Program-made: the position numbers and the translations under genes
Notes under the pieces: model-generated
Seen by the model: only the letters and a program-made list of their open reading frames with translations
Databases searched by the model: none
What the model was told of the DNA's origin: nothing
In this document: piece after piece, positions 6,969 through 14,735 of the stretch
How the letters are laid out: each line of letters starts with the position of its first letter
How positions within the stretch are numbered: position 1 is the stretch's first letter
Assembly: GCA_900315045.1 (NCBI GenBank)
Contig: OMXR01000011.1
Coordinates: 1-34,886, forward strand
Origin: an uncultured Sutterella sp.
Lineage (GTDB): Bacteria; Pseudomonadota; Gammaproteobacteria; Burkholderiales; Burkholderiaceae_F
DNA: 34,886 nucleotides
Reading direction: 5' to 3'

Positions 6969-8771
6969 ATGAAAGCCTGGATCAACAACAGAGAAATCGA
7001 ATTCACCGAGGGCGAGACCATCCTTGAAGCCGCCAAGCGCACGGGCATCTTCATTCCGACCCTGTGCGCGTACCTGCCGCTTGACCACACGCCCGGCACC
7101 TGCCGCATGTGCCTGGTGCAGGTCGACGGCATGAACGGGCATCCCGACGGGCTGATCGTGCCCGCGTGCACCTCGGCCCTGCAGGAGGGCATGCGCATCT
7201 TCACCCGCAGCGCCCGCGTGCGCGAGATGCAGCAGAGGCAGGTGCGCTGGCTCTTTGCCGACCACGATCAGGACTGCTCGAGCTGCGCGCGCCACGGCAA
7301 CTGCGAGCTGCAGGACGTGGCCCTTTACGTCGGCATTCAGCGCAACCCCTGCAACGGCAGGTTCCTTGTGAAAAGGAACGTGGACACCTCGAGCCCGAGC
7401 CTCGTGCTCGACGCCACCAAGTGCATCCGCTGCGGCCGATGCGTCGAGGTCTGCCGCAAGATTCAGGGCCTCGGCTGCCTCACGATTGACGACATCGGCG
7501 CCCACTGCTCGGTCGGCATCAGCCAGGCCGACAAGTGGAATGACTCGCCCCGGTGCGTGAACTGCGGCCAGTGCTCGATCGTCTGCCCGACGGGCGCGAT
7601 CGGCGAAAAGGATGAAACCGAGACCGCGATCGACTGGTTCATCGATCCCGACATCAAGACCGTCGTCGCATTCGCCCCGTCCGTGCGTGTCACGATCGGC
7701 GACTCGTTCGGCATCCCGGCTGGCGAGAACTGCGAAAAGCGTCTCATCGCCGCATTGAAGCACATGGGCGCCGACTACGTGTGCGACGTGAACTGGGCAG
7801 CCGACGTGACGATCATGGAGGAGGGCACGGAGCTGCTTGAGCGCATTCAGAACGGCGGCACGCTGCCCATGATGACGAGCTGCTGCCCGGGCTGGGTGAA
7901 CTTTGCCGAAAAACTCCATCCGAAGGTGCTGCCGAACCTCTCGACCACGCGCTCGCCTCAGGCCATCTTCGGCGCGCTCGCCAAGACGTGGTTTGCCAAA
8001 GAGCACGGAATCGACCCGAAGAAGCTGCGCTTCATCTCAATCATGCCCTGCACGGCGAAGAAGGATGAATGCGCGCGCGAGCAGCTCTCGCGCGACGGCG
8101 TTCGCGACACCGACCTCGTGCTCACGGTGCGCGAGCTCTCGCGTCTGCTGCGCCGCCACGGACTGCGCCTTGACACCATGCGCGAGGAAGCCGACTACGA
8201 CTCGCCATTCATGAGCCAGAACACGGGCGCCGCGGTAATCTTCGGCGTCACGGGCGGCGTGATGGAAGCGGCGATCCGCACCGTGCACCACGTCGTCATC
8301 GGCAAGGAGCTCGGCCCGGTCGAATACCAGCCCGTGCGCGGCATGGACTGGCTCAAGGAGGCCGAAGTTGATCTCGGCGAGAAGGGCAAGGTGAGAATCG
8401 CCGTGGTCCACGGACTGAGAAACGCCGAAAAGATGTGCCGGCAGATCGAGGAGGGCAGCAGCCCGTACCACTTCATCGAAGTGATGGCGTGCCCCGGCGG
8501 GTGCGTCGACGGCGGCGGCAACCCGCGCAAGAAAAACAGCTACCTTGAGACGCAGGCGGCGCGCACCGAGGGCATCTACAAGCTCGACCGCGAGCGGCCG
8601 ATCCGCCAGAGCCACAACAACCCCGACGTCGTGCGGCTTTACAAGGAGTTCCTCGGTAAGCCCTGCGGACACCTCAGCCACGAGCTGCTCCACACGCACT
8701 ACAAGGACAGGACGAGCAAGGGCAAGGTGATGAGCATCACCGATATCTGGAAGGAAGTGAAGCTCGGATAG
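6969..8771 (+). CDS. hydA: [FeFe] hydrogenase catalytic subunit, group A
   Basis: A 600-residue cytoplasmic enzyme that reversibly reduces protons to H2. Domains in order: a [2Fe-2S] ferredoxin fold (Cys33, 45, 48, 67); a His-ligated [4Fe-4S] site (His99, Cys103, 106, 112); two [4Fe-4S] clusters (CIRCGRC at 152-158 with Cys162, and CVNCGQC at 196-202 with Cys206); then the H-cluster domain. All three H-cluster signatures are intact: TSCCPGW (303-309, including the proton-relay Cys305), MPCTAKKDEC (359-368) and MACPGGCVDGGG (506-517). A C-terminal small-subunit-like domain follows (YLETQAARTEGIYKLDRE and onward). This architecture matches NAD(P)H-linked enzymes such as HydA of multimeric complexes. 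The gene follows the flavin partner and is closed by a strong terminator. The maturases HydE, HydF and HydG are not in the window and must be encoded elsewhere if the enzyme is active. Confidence 0.95.
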   Translation: MKAWINNREIEFTEGETILEAAKRTGIFIPTLCAYLPLDHTPGTCRMCLVQVDGMNGHPDGLIVPACTSALQEGMRIFTRSARVREMQQRQVRWLFADHDQDCSSCARHGNCELQDVALYVGIQRNPCNGRFLVKRNVDTSSPSLVLDATKCIRCGRCVEVCRKIQGLGCLTIDDIGAHCSVGISQADKWNDSPRCVNCGQCSIVCPTGAIGEKDETETAIDWFIDPDIKTVVAFAPSVRVTIGDSFGIPAGENCEKRLIAALKHMGADYVCDVNWAADVTIMEEGTELLERIQNGGTLPMMTSCCPGWVNFAEKLHPKVLPNLSTTRSPQAIFGALAKTWFAKEHGIDPKKLRFISIMPCTAKKDECAREQLSRDGVRDTDLVLTVRELSRLLRRHGLRLDTMREEADYDSPFMSQNTGAAVIFGVTGGVMEAAIRTVHHVVIGKELGPVEYQPVRGMDWLKEAEVDLGEKGKVRIAVVHGLRNAEKMCRQIEEGSSPYHFIEVMACPGGCVDGGGNPRKKNSYLETQAARTEGIYKLDRERPIRQSHNNPDVVRLYKEFLGKPCGHLSHELLHTHYKDRTSKGKVMSITDIWKEVKLG

Positions 8772-8793
8772 AGCGGCACGCTCCCCGGCGCAC

Positions 8794-8822
8794 AGAGCCC
8801 CGAAATTCGGGGCTCTCTTTTT
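8794..8822 (+). terminator. intrinsic terminator of the hydrogenase operon
   Basis: AGAGCCCCGA-aat-TCGGGGCTCT is a perfect 10-bp stem followed by CTTTTT, 22 nt after the hydA stop codon. Confidence 0.9.
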
Positions 8823-9056
8823 CAGCGCCGGTTCTCCGCGCCGGACTCGAAGGATCGGAAACCGGGGAGAGGGCGACGGAGGAAAGACGGTTCGGCCAAA
8901 ATACGATTGGATCGAGTTTTAGCAGAGACCCGGACCGGGACAGGGGCGGCAAGGAAATCCAGGCCTCGAACTCCCGGCCGACGCAGGCACGAGCGCAGCA
9001 GCCGGAAGAGGCGGCACGGGGAGGCATGCTTCCGAAAGGCTCGTCGCTCTTGTAAC

Positions 9057-9104
9057 TGGTGCAACTTCAAGCATCAGATGAATTATTCTTATTTATTTTC
9101 AATA
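9057..9104 (+). repeat. 48-bp AT-rich repeat, copy 1
   Basis: This segment aligns without gaps to 11294-11341. By hand count 37 of 48 positions agree, including CATCAGA and the 16-mer TTATTTATTTTCAATA separated by exactly 10 nt in both. The two copies lie in the same orientation on either side of the PAS-GGDEF gene. Confidence 0.55.
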
Positions 9105-9140
9105 TCCTGAAATTGATGCCTCTGCGCCGTCCAGTTCCCG

Positions 9141-9263
9141 CTAGGCGCCGAAACGCTCAGCCTCCATGCCTTCCCGGTAGAGCGTCCAAGGCTCGGCCAG
9201 ACGCGCCTGCCTGCAAAGCTTGAGAACGAAAAAACTCAAGGCACCGATTGTACCGAAGCGCCA
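9141..9263 (-). pseudogene. C-terminal remnant related to the adjacent PAS-GGDEF protein
   Basis: Read on the minus strand, 40 codons are open between an in-frame TGA (9264-9266) and a TAG stop (9141-9143). The translation runs RFGTIGALSFFVLKLCR, then QARLAEPWTLYREGMEAERFGA. The piece EPWTLYREGM matches SPWTLYEPGM near the end of the PAS-GGDEF protein encoded just upstream on the same strand. The rest of the gene is missing. The simplest reading is that a tandem relative was deleted, leaving its 3' end. The match is short, so chance or a shared C-terminal motif of unrelated proteins remains possible. Confidence 0.4.
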
Positions 9264-9330
9264 TCAAACCGTCTCAAGAAAAACTACCGTATTTCCGATA
9301 TGCGAACCGTCGCGGAGACGCATTCCGCGC

Positions 9331-11025
9331 TCAGCGCACTCTGCAGAGCGAATGCTTTTCGTCGCCGCGCATGCCGGGCTCGTACAGCGTCCAGGGCGAA
9401 GTCTTCATGCGCTGCGCGTCGCGCTGCGCGACAAGGTCCCGGATGTCGCTGCCCGCGACCGTCGCGGCGATCCGCTGCATGATGTCGCGGTTCATCTTGC
9501 GCAGCGCCGCCTTCTGTCGCTTGTTCGCATACATCGCCGCATCGGCCATGTGCATCAGATCGTCAAGCCCGCTCTTGCCTTCCTGGCCGATCACGGACAC
9601 GCCGATGCTGATGTGCACGTCCATCTCGCGCAGCTCCGGGCTGGCCTCGAACTGCCGGTTGATTTCCGTGGCAAGGCGGAAGATCTCCTCCTTGGGCGTG
9701 TCGGGCAGGTAGGCTGCAAACTCGTCGCCCCCGAGGCGCGCCACGCCGGGCACGATGGACTTGAGCAGCGCGGCGACCATCTGCAGGCACCGGTCTCCGG
9801 CCTTGTGCCCGTAGCGGTCGTTGAGCTGCTTGAACTGATCAAGGTCGGCCAGAATCACGCCGCCCACCTTGGAAGGCTTGGCGCTTTCATAGAAGTAGCG
9901 TCGGTTGAAGACGTTCGTGAGCTGATCGACATGGCTCGAGAGCCAGAGCGAATGGCTCGCGCGATGCTCGGTGGTCATGTCGCGCAGCAGCGCGATCTGC
10001 CCTGTGATCTCGCCCTTGGCGTCAAGGATGTCCCGGATGACATACCGGACGAAGGTCTCGCCGGCCTCCCGACTCATGGCATCGTTCAGGCTGATGTCGG
10101 GGAAGTCGCGACGGATGAGCTCGGAAAACTTCCCTTCAAAATCCCCGTTGGGCAGGCAGCGCATGTGCTCGAGCTCGGCACCCCCCACATTACGGAACAT
10201 CTGCTCGGCAAAGGGATTTGCGAGCCGGACGCGGTTCTGCCTGTCCAGAATCAGAGCGCCGAGCGGAATATTGGCAAGCAGGTGTGACAGCTCGGCCTGA
10301 ACGCGCCAGAAGTCGGTGACGTCGCGCGCCACGCCGCAGGTTCCAAGGATGGCGCCGTCCGTGTCCCGAATAGCATTCTTGTACGTTGCAAAGCGCCTGA
10401 TTTCGCTGCCGACGGCGACGGTTTCCTCGAAAACCCCCAGCTTTCCGGTATTGAGCACAATGGCATCGCTTTCCTTGCAGGCGATCGGGCTGTTCTCGAA
10501 CTCCTCTTCGGTAAGTCCCCAGATGAACGCATGGGACTTTTCCATGCATTCGGCTTCAGTCTTTCCCGCCATTTTGAGGAACGAGTCGCTCATCGCATAG
10601 TGCAGGCCGTCGCTTCCCTTGATCCAGGCGCAGTCGGGAACCGTCTTCAGGAACGTCCGGAAATAGAGGTTATTCCATTCCAGATTGGCAAGGCGGGTGA
10701 GGCGGGCGACAAGGGCGTTGAGCCGGCAGGCAAACTCGCGCTGACCGGGATTGACCCAGACGTCCATGAGCGCCTCCGTGCCGCTCTCGGGAAAGCCGCC
10801 CTCCGTGACGAGGATCAGTTCGGAGCAGGGCAGGGCGCAAAGAGCATCGGCATCCATCCCCCGGGCAATCACGACATCCCGCCTTCTGTGCGTCTGGGCC
10901 GAGAGTCCGTCAAGGGTCTGAACGACTTCAAGCGAAACACCGTGCTGCGGCTTTACAGCTTCGGCAATCCGGACATATCCGGCATCCAGCCCGATCAGCC
11001 TCAGGCAAATCGTCGTCACGCGCAT
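9331..11025 (-). CDS. PAS-domain diguanylate cyclase (GGDEF)
   Basis: A 564-residue soluble protein with no membrane segment. The first 110 residues look like a degenerate receiver-type domain (DVVIARGMDADAL, then LILVTEGGF). Two PAS-like regions follow, about 120-240 (FLKTVPDCAWIKGSDGLHY, ending GVARDVTDFWR) and 245-370 (HLLANIPLGALILDRQNRVR, ending RDMTTEHRASH). The GGDEF domain occupies about 380-535 with DQLTNVFNRRYF, DLDQFKQLND and an intact RLGGDEF near 430, so it should make c-di-GMP. No RxxD product-inhibition site precedes the GGDEF motif at the usual distance. The likely role is sensing a ligand or redox state through PAS and setting c-di-GMP. It is convergent with the hydrogenase operon and divergent from truC. 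Confidence 0.88.
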   Translation of the reverse strand: MRVTTICLRLIGLDAGYVRIAEAVKPQHGVSLEVVQTLDGLSAQTHRRRDVVIARGMDADALCALPCSELILVTEGGFPESGTEALMDVWVNPGQREFACRLNALVARLTRLANLEWNNLYFRTFLKTVPDCAWIKGSDGLHYAMSDSFLKMAGKTEAECMEKSHAFIWGLTEEEFENSPIACKESDAIVLNTGKLGVFEETVAVGSEIRRFATYKNAIRDTDGAILGTCGVARDVTDFWRVQAELSHLLANIPLGALILDRQNRVRLANPFAEQMFRNVGGAELEHMRCLPNGDFEGKFSELIRRDFPDISLNDAMSREAGETFVRYVIRDILDAKGEITGQIALLRDMTTEHRASHSLWLSSHVDQLTNVFNRRYFYESAKPSKVGGVILADLDQFKQLNDRYGHKAGDRCLQMVAALLKSIVPGVARLGGDEFAAYLPDTPKEEIFRLATEINRQFEASPELREMDVHISIGVSVIGQEGKSGLDDLMHMADAAMYANKRQKAALRKMNRDIMQRIAATVAGSDIRDLVAQRDAQRMKTSPWTLYEPGMRGDEKHSLCRVR

Positions 11026-11293
11026 AAACGGCCCTCGCTACTTGGAAATGGAATGATGGCGGCATTGTAGCCACTAATCGTTAACCCTGAGAACGCGGAT
11101 GATTGCCCAGGGAAAACAATGGACATTTTCCCAAGTTTGCGATCTTCCCCCGGGCCTTCCCGCATGCCGCTGCCCGGAGCAAAGCCGCTTGCGGCGGGCT
11201 GTCCCGAGCGCAAACCGCACGCGCGCCCCTCCGGACAGGCGGCAGGCCCCAAGCAAGCAGGTATACTAAAGGGAGCCTTTCCCGTCTTTTATC

Positions 11294-11341
11294 TGATGCA
11301 ACATTCTACATCAGAAGACTCTTTTTTATTTATTTTCAATA
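11294..11341 (+). repeat. 48-bp AT-rich repeat, copy 2
   Basis: Partner of 9057-9104. It ends 2 nt before the TTG that I chose as the truC start. It may belong to the truC upstream region, or it may be a mobile or recombined repeat that now supplies it. A TATACT box at 11262-11267 upstream could be a -10 element but has no good -35 box. Confidence 0.55.
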
Positions 11342-11343
11342 AA

Positions 11344-12081
11344 TTGTCTGACAACATTACTTTGAATCCGCTTGACGTGCTCTACCGCGACGAGCGCCTT
11401 GCCGTCATCAGCAAGCCCGAGGGCATGATGGTGCACCGCACCAAGATCGCAAGCCGCGAGACGGTGTTTCTCGTGGACATCGCCAGAGCACAGTTTGCTT
11501 CGCGCATCTACCCGGTGCACCGGCTCGACCGGGGCACCTCGGGCGCGATGCTCATCGCGTTTGATGCGCAGACGGCGCGGGCGCTTGGCGAAGAGATGAT
11601 GGCGGGCGCCATCAGCAAGACCTACCTTGCGCTCTGCCGGGGCTGGATAGAGGAGGAAACGCTCGTCGACAAGCCGCTTGGCGCCGTGAAGGACGATCTC
11701 ATCGCAGAAGGTGCTGAAGAGCTCAAGCCCGCGCGCACGCGCATCGTGCCGCTTGTCAAGACGGAGGTGCCGGTCGCCTGCAGCCCCTACGAGCGCACGC
11801 GCCTCACGCTCCTGGAAGCCCTTCCCGAGCACGGCCGCCGGCACCAGATCCGCCGTCATCTGAAGTCCATCTCGCACCCGCTCATCGGCGACGCAACCTA
11901 CGGCAAGGGTCCGCTCAACCGGGCGCTCTCCGAATACTTCGGCGGCGCAAGGCTCTACCTGCACAGCGCCAGCATCGGCTTTACCCATCCGGTCACAGGC
12001 GAGCGGATGCGCGTGCAGGCTCCGCTCACCGGACTCTTCAGGCGCGTCGCGGAAAGCCTGAGAGAAGGGGCCGCAGCCTAG
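11344..12081 (+). CDS. truC: tRNA pseudouridine synthase, TruC/RluA family
   Basis: About 245 residues of the RluA superfamily. The start of the conserved region, LDVLYRDERLAVISKPEGMMVHR, aligns with the TruC start (ILYQDEWLVAVNKPSGWLVHR in E. coli). The catalytic aspartate lies in HRLDRGTSG, and HGRRHQIRRHLK with HPLIGDATYGKG are typical. TruC modifies U65 in tRNA. The start is uncertain: no Shine-Dalgarno sequence is convincing. TTG 11344, TTG 11362 and ATG 11296 are all in frame, and the last would place repeat copy 2 inside the coding region. The stop codon shares the tetranucleotide CTAG with the stop of the convergent deaminase gene. Confidence 0.85.
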   Translation: MSDNITLNPLDVLYRDERLAVISKPEGMMVHRTKIASRETVFLVDIARAQFASRIYPVHRLDRGTSGAMLIAFDAQTARALGEEMMAGAISKTYLALCRGWIEEETLVDKPLGAVKDDLIAEGAEELKPARTRIVPLVKTEVPVACSPYERTRLTLLEALPEHGRRHQIRRHLKSISHPLIGDATYGKGPLNRALSEYFGGARLYLHSASIGFTHPVTGERMRVQAPLTGLFRRVAESLREGAAA

Positions 12082-12509
12082 AGCTGCTCGACCTTGATGC
12101 CGGCCTTTTTCAGAAACTGAATGCCCAGGTCGTCGCGGTAGATCTCGTGGTAATACACCGCCTCGATGCCGCATTTCTGGATGAGCAGGGCGCAGTGAAT
12201 GCAGGGGCTGTGCGTGACGTAAATGCTTGCGCCATGGCTTGAGTAGCCGTTGTAGGCGAGCTTGGCCACCGCGTTGAGCTCGGCATGCTGCACTTCGGGA
12301 CGGGTCACGAGCTTGCCGTCGACCTCAATCTCGCAGCAGTTGTCGTACCCCGTAGGCATGCCGTTCCAGCCAAAGGAAATGATCGAGTTGTTCTTGACGA
12401 TCACGCAGCCCACCTGAAGGCGCCTGGCGTAGCTGCGCTTGGCGGCGATCTGCGCGATCTGCATGTACATCTGGTTGTCTTTTCTGATATCCATCGCACT
12501 CAGGCTCAT
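12078..12509 (-). CDS. dCMP deaminase family protein
   Basis: A 143-residue zinc-dependent deaminase (ComEB-like). Zinc and catalytic motifs are intact: HAE (His75, Glu77) and PCIHC (Cys103, Cys106). GCVIVKNNSIISFGWNGMPTG is the typical substrate-side segment. It probably converts dCMP to dUMP for dTTP synthesis; a closely related cytidine-type deaminase cannot be excluded. A GAGGAGG stretch lies about 17 nt upstream of the first ATG, rather far, and Met6 is an alternative start. The gene converges on truC with stop codons sharing the palindrome CTAG (12078-12081). Confidence 0.85.
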   Translation of the reverse strand: MSLSAMDIRKDNQMYMQIAQIAAKRSYARRLQVGCVIVKNNSIISFGWNGMPTGYDNCCEIEVDGKLVTRPEVQHAELNAVAKLAYNGYSSHGASIYVTHSPCIHCALLIQKCGIEAVYYHEIYRDDLGIQFLKKAGIKVEQL

Positions 12510-12750
12510 GCACGGGGCCTGGCCTGCCTCCTCAAAACAAACATCCTGCCCGGGACTCGGCGCGCGCCCGCCCGCTCAGCACAGAATAGACATTTTGGCA
12601 CGAGAGGCACTCCTGCCGATAGGCCTGGAGCCATTCTATTTGAGGTTTCTCCGGAGACTTGAAGAGCAGGGGCACTGTTGCCAACCGCTGGCGCCTTCGC
12701 TAATATGAAGTAATACAAACCTTTAATACTTCTTACGCTAGGAGAGTATC

Positions 12751-13503
12751 TTGAAACTCAAGCTTGCCGCTCTGGCTGCCCTCGCGGCCGCATCCTTCGC
12801 CGCCGAGGCACACTTCGGGATGGTGATTCCCGACAAGGCCGCCGTGGCCGATCAGAAGGCTTCCACCGTGAATCTCACCATCGCCTTTGCCCACCCATTT
12901 GAGCAGAACGGGATGACGATGGCGAGGCCCCGCGCGTTCTACGCCGTGGCCGACGAGAAGAAAATCGACCTCATGAAGACCCTGAAGCCCGCCAGGTTCC
13001 TCGGCAAGTCCGCCTGGAAGAGCGCCTTTGCCGCGAAAAAGCCTGGCGTGTACCAGTTCGTCGTGGAACCCGAACCGTACTGGGAGCCCGCCGAGGACAA
13101 GTTCATCGTGCACTACACGAAGGTCGTGGTGCCCGCCTACGGCGAGGAGGAGGACTGGGATAAGCCCGCCGGCGTGAAGACCGAGATCGTGCCGCTTACG
13201 CGCCCCTTCGGCAACTGGGCCGGCAACACGTTCCAGGGCGTCGTTCTCGTTGACGGCAAGCCCGTGCCCGGCGCCGAGGTGGAGGTCGAGTACTACAACA
13301 GGGACGGCAAGAAGAAGGCGCCCACCGACCATCACGTCACGCAGGTCGTGAAGGCTGACAGCAACGGCGTGTTCACGTACACTGCCCCCTGGGCCGGCTG
13401 GTGGGGCTTTGCAGCGCTCACCGATGCCGACTACAAGCTCAAGCAGGACGGCAAGGACAAGGATGTTGAACTGGGTGCCGTTCTCTGGACCAAGTTCGAC
13501 TGA
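12751..13503 (+). CDS. nikK: periplasmic nickel/cobalt-uptake accessory protein (DUF4198, NikK-like)
   Basis: A 250-residue secreted protein, first gene of the ECF metal importer. The signal peptide ([20 protein letters not shown]) is followed by [15 protein letters not shown], so cleavage would expose a histidine at the mature N-terminus. Two beta-rich regions of DUF4198 type follow, including [49 protein letters not shown] and [15 protein letters not shown]. The start is TTG at 12751 with GGAGAG a few bases before it. The gene order that follows matches the NikKMLQO arrangement known for nickel transporters, which supports nickel, though cobalt cannot be excluded. Confidence 0.85.
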   Translation: MKLKLAALAALAAASFAAEAHFGMVIPDKAAVADQKASTVNLTIAFAHPFEQNGMTMARPRAFYAVADEKKIDLMKTLKPARFLGKSAWKSAFAAKKPGVYQFVVEPEPYWEPAEDKFIVHYTKVVVPAYGEEEDWDKPAGVKTEIVPLTRPFGNWAGNTFQGVVLVDGKPVPGAEVEVEYYNRDGKKKAPTDHHVTQVVKADSNGVFTYTAPWAGWWGFAALTDADYKLKQDGKDKDVELGAVLWTKFD

Positions 13504-13517
13504 TCTGACTGACGCTC

Positions 13518-14126
13518 ATGCATATTTCTGAAGGCGTTCTCTCGGCTCCGGTGCTCATCGCCGGAGCCGTATTTGCGGCAGGGGGCATCGCTCTCGGGCT
13601 GAAGAAGCTGCGCGACGACCGGCTGATGACGGCCGGGCTGCTGGGCGCGGCCTTTTTCGTCGCTTCCCTCATTCACGTGCCCGTGGGCTTTTCGAGCGCC
13701 CACCTGATTCTGAACGGACTCGTGGGCGTTCTTCTCGGCTGGGGCGCCGTGCCCGTCATCTTCATCGCCCTGCTGCTGCAGGGGCTCATCCTGCAGTTCG
13801 GCGGACTCACGGTGCTCGGCGTGAACACCGTCACGATGGGGGCGGGGGCTCTTGCCGCGCACTACCTGTTCCGCGCCGTGAGCGGCGGGCAGACCGGAAG
13901 TCGCTTCACCGCTGCGGCCGCGCTTGCGGGCGCAGCGGGAATCCTTGTGAGCAGCCTGCTCACGGCTGCCGCGCTCGTATTCACCGAAGAGGGGTTCTGG
14001 GCAGCCGCTGCTGCGCTCCTTGCCGCGCACCTGCCGATCATGGTCGCCGAAGGCGTCATCACGGCAATCGTGTGCCGGTATCTGCTCAAGGCCGCTCCCG
14101 ATCTTTTCTCAGGAAATTCGCTGTGA
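13518..14126 (+). CDS. nikM: ECF nickel/cobalt transporter substrate-binding membrane subunit (NikM/CbiM)
   Basis: A 202-residue integral membrane S-component. It begins MHISEGVL, the diagnostic N-terminus of CbiM/NikM, in which the amino group and His2 take part in metal binding. Later motifs such as HVPVGFSSAHLILNGLVGVLLGW and LQGLILQFGGLTVLGVNTV are characteristic, and about six to seven hydrophobic segments are visible. It starts 14 nt after nikK, and its TGA overlaps the GTG start of nikL by four bases (GTGA), indicating coupled translation. Confidence 0.93.
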   Translation: MHISEGVLSAPVLIAGAVFAAGGIALGLKKLRDDRLMTAGLLGAAFFVASLIHVPVGFSSAHLILNGLVGVLLGWGAVPVIFIALLLQGLILQFGGLTVLGVNTVTMGAGALAAHYLFRAVSGGQTGSRFTAAAALAGAAGILVSSLLTAAALVFTEEGFWAAAAALLAAHLPIMVAEGVITAIVCRYLLKAAPDLFSGNSL

Positions 14127-14734
14127 AAAAACTCCTTTGCTCGGCGCTCATCGCGCCCGTCATCGCGTTTTCGGCTGAAGCGCTCGCCCACCGGGTGAAC
14201 CTTTTTGCCTGGGTCGAGGGCGACGCGGTTCAGGCCGAAGCCAAATTCTCCGGCGGCTCGCGCGCGAGAAACGCCAGGATCACGGCCACGGACAAGGCGA
14301 CCGGCAAGCTGATCGCAAGCGGCACGACCGACGGCAAGGGCGCCTGGCACTTTGCGCTTGACGCGAAGACGCGCTCGGCGGCGCACGACATCCTTCTGGT
14401 GATCGACGCGGGCGAGGGCCACCGCAACGAGTGGACCGTTCCCGCAAGCGACTTCGCCCAGGGCGCTGCCGCCCCTGAACCCCCTTCCGGGCAGCCCGCG
14501 CAGGAACCCGCGCCGCAGCCAAGCGCCGCCCCGGCGCCCGGCGTCTGCGTGAGCAGGGCCGAACTCGAGGCGATCGTCAGCCGCGCGCTCGACGCCAGGC
14601 TCGCTCCCGTGATGCGCGCCGTTGCGCAAAACCGGGACGAGGGCCCGAAGCTCTCCGAGATCGTGGGCGGCATCGGCTGGATCGTGGGACTGTTCGGCAT
14701 TGCAGCATATCTGCGCAGGCGCCGCTCCGAGTAG
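14123..14734 (+). CDS. nikL: NikL/CbiL-like membrane-anchored accessory subunit
   Basis: About 203 residues starting at GTG 14123, which overlaps the nikM stop. The signal peptide VKKLLCSALIAPVIAFSAEALA is followed by HRVNLFAWVEGDAVQAEAKF, so the mature protein also begins with His. A single beta-sandwich (carboxypeptidase-regulatory-like) domain spans about residues 25-110. It leads to a Pro/Ala/Gln-rich linker (115-140), a short helical region and one C-terminal membrane helix (GGIGWIVGLFGIAAYL) ending RRRRSE. This is the domain order of NikL/CbiL, a helper that works with NikM in metal capture. Confidence 0.85.
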   Translation: MKKLLCSALIAPVIAFSAEALAHRVNLFAWVEGDAVQAEAKFSGGSRARNARITATDKATGKLIASGTTDGKGAWHFALDAKTRSAAHDILLVIDAGEGHRNEWTVPASDFAQGAAAPEPPSGQPAQEPAPQPSAAPAPGVCVSRAELEAIVSRALDARLAPVMRAVAQNRDEGPKLSEIVGGIGWIVGLFGIAAYLRRRRSE

Positions 14735-14735
14735 G

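Larger units (their letters stand above)
8823..9330. other. gene-poor stretch with decayed sequence
   Basis: About 500 nt between the hydrogenase terminator and the end of the PAS-GGDEF gene. I see no intact gene. It contains an AT-rich repeat copy (9057-9104), the last 40 codons of a lost protein on the minus strand (9141-9263), and a small dyad CTTGAG...CTCAAG (9219-9240). The part from 8823 to 9050 is GC-rich and shows no coding signal that I trust. Confidence 0.5.

Noticed and set aside
4845-8006. Very long antisense open frame (over 1000 codons) opposite the hydrogenase operon
   Set aside because: Both sense genes are certain from their cofactor motifs. The antisense translation is low-complexity Ala/Arg/His/Val sequence, as expected from high GC.
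12595-12611. Second sigma-54 promoter candidate (TGGCACG followed by AGAGGCACT) upstream of nikK
   Set aside because: The GC of the -12 element is at the wrong distance, so only the -24 half matches.
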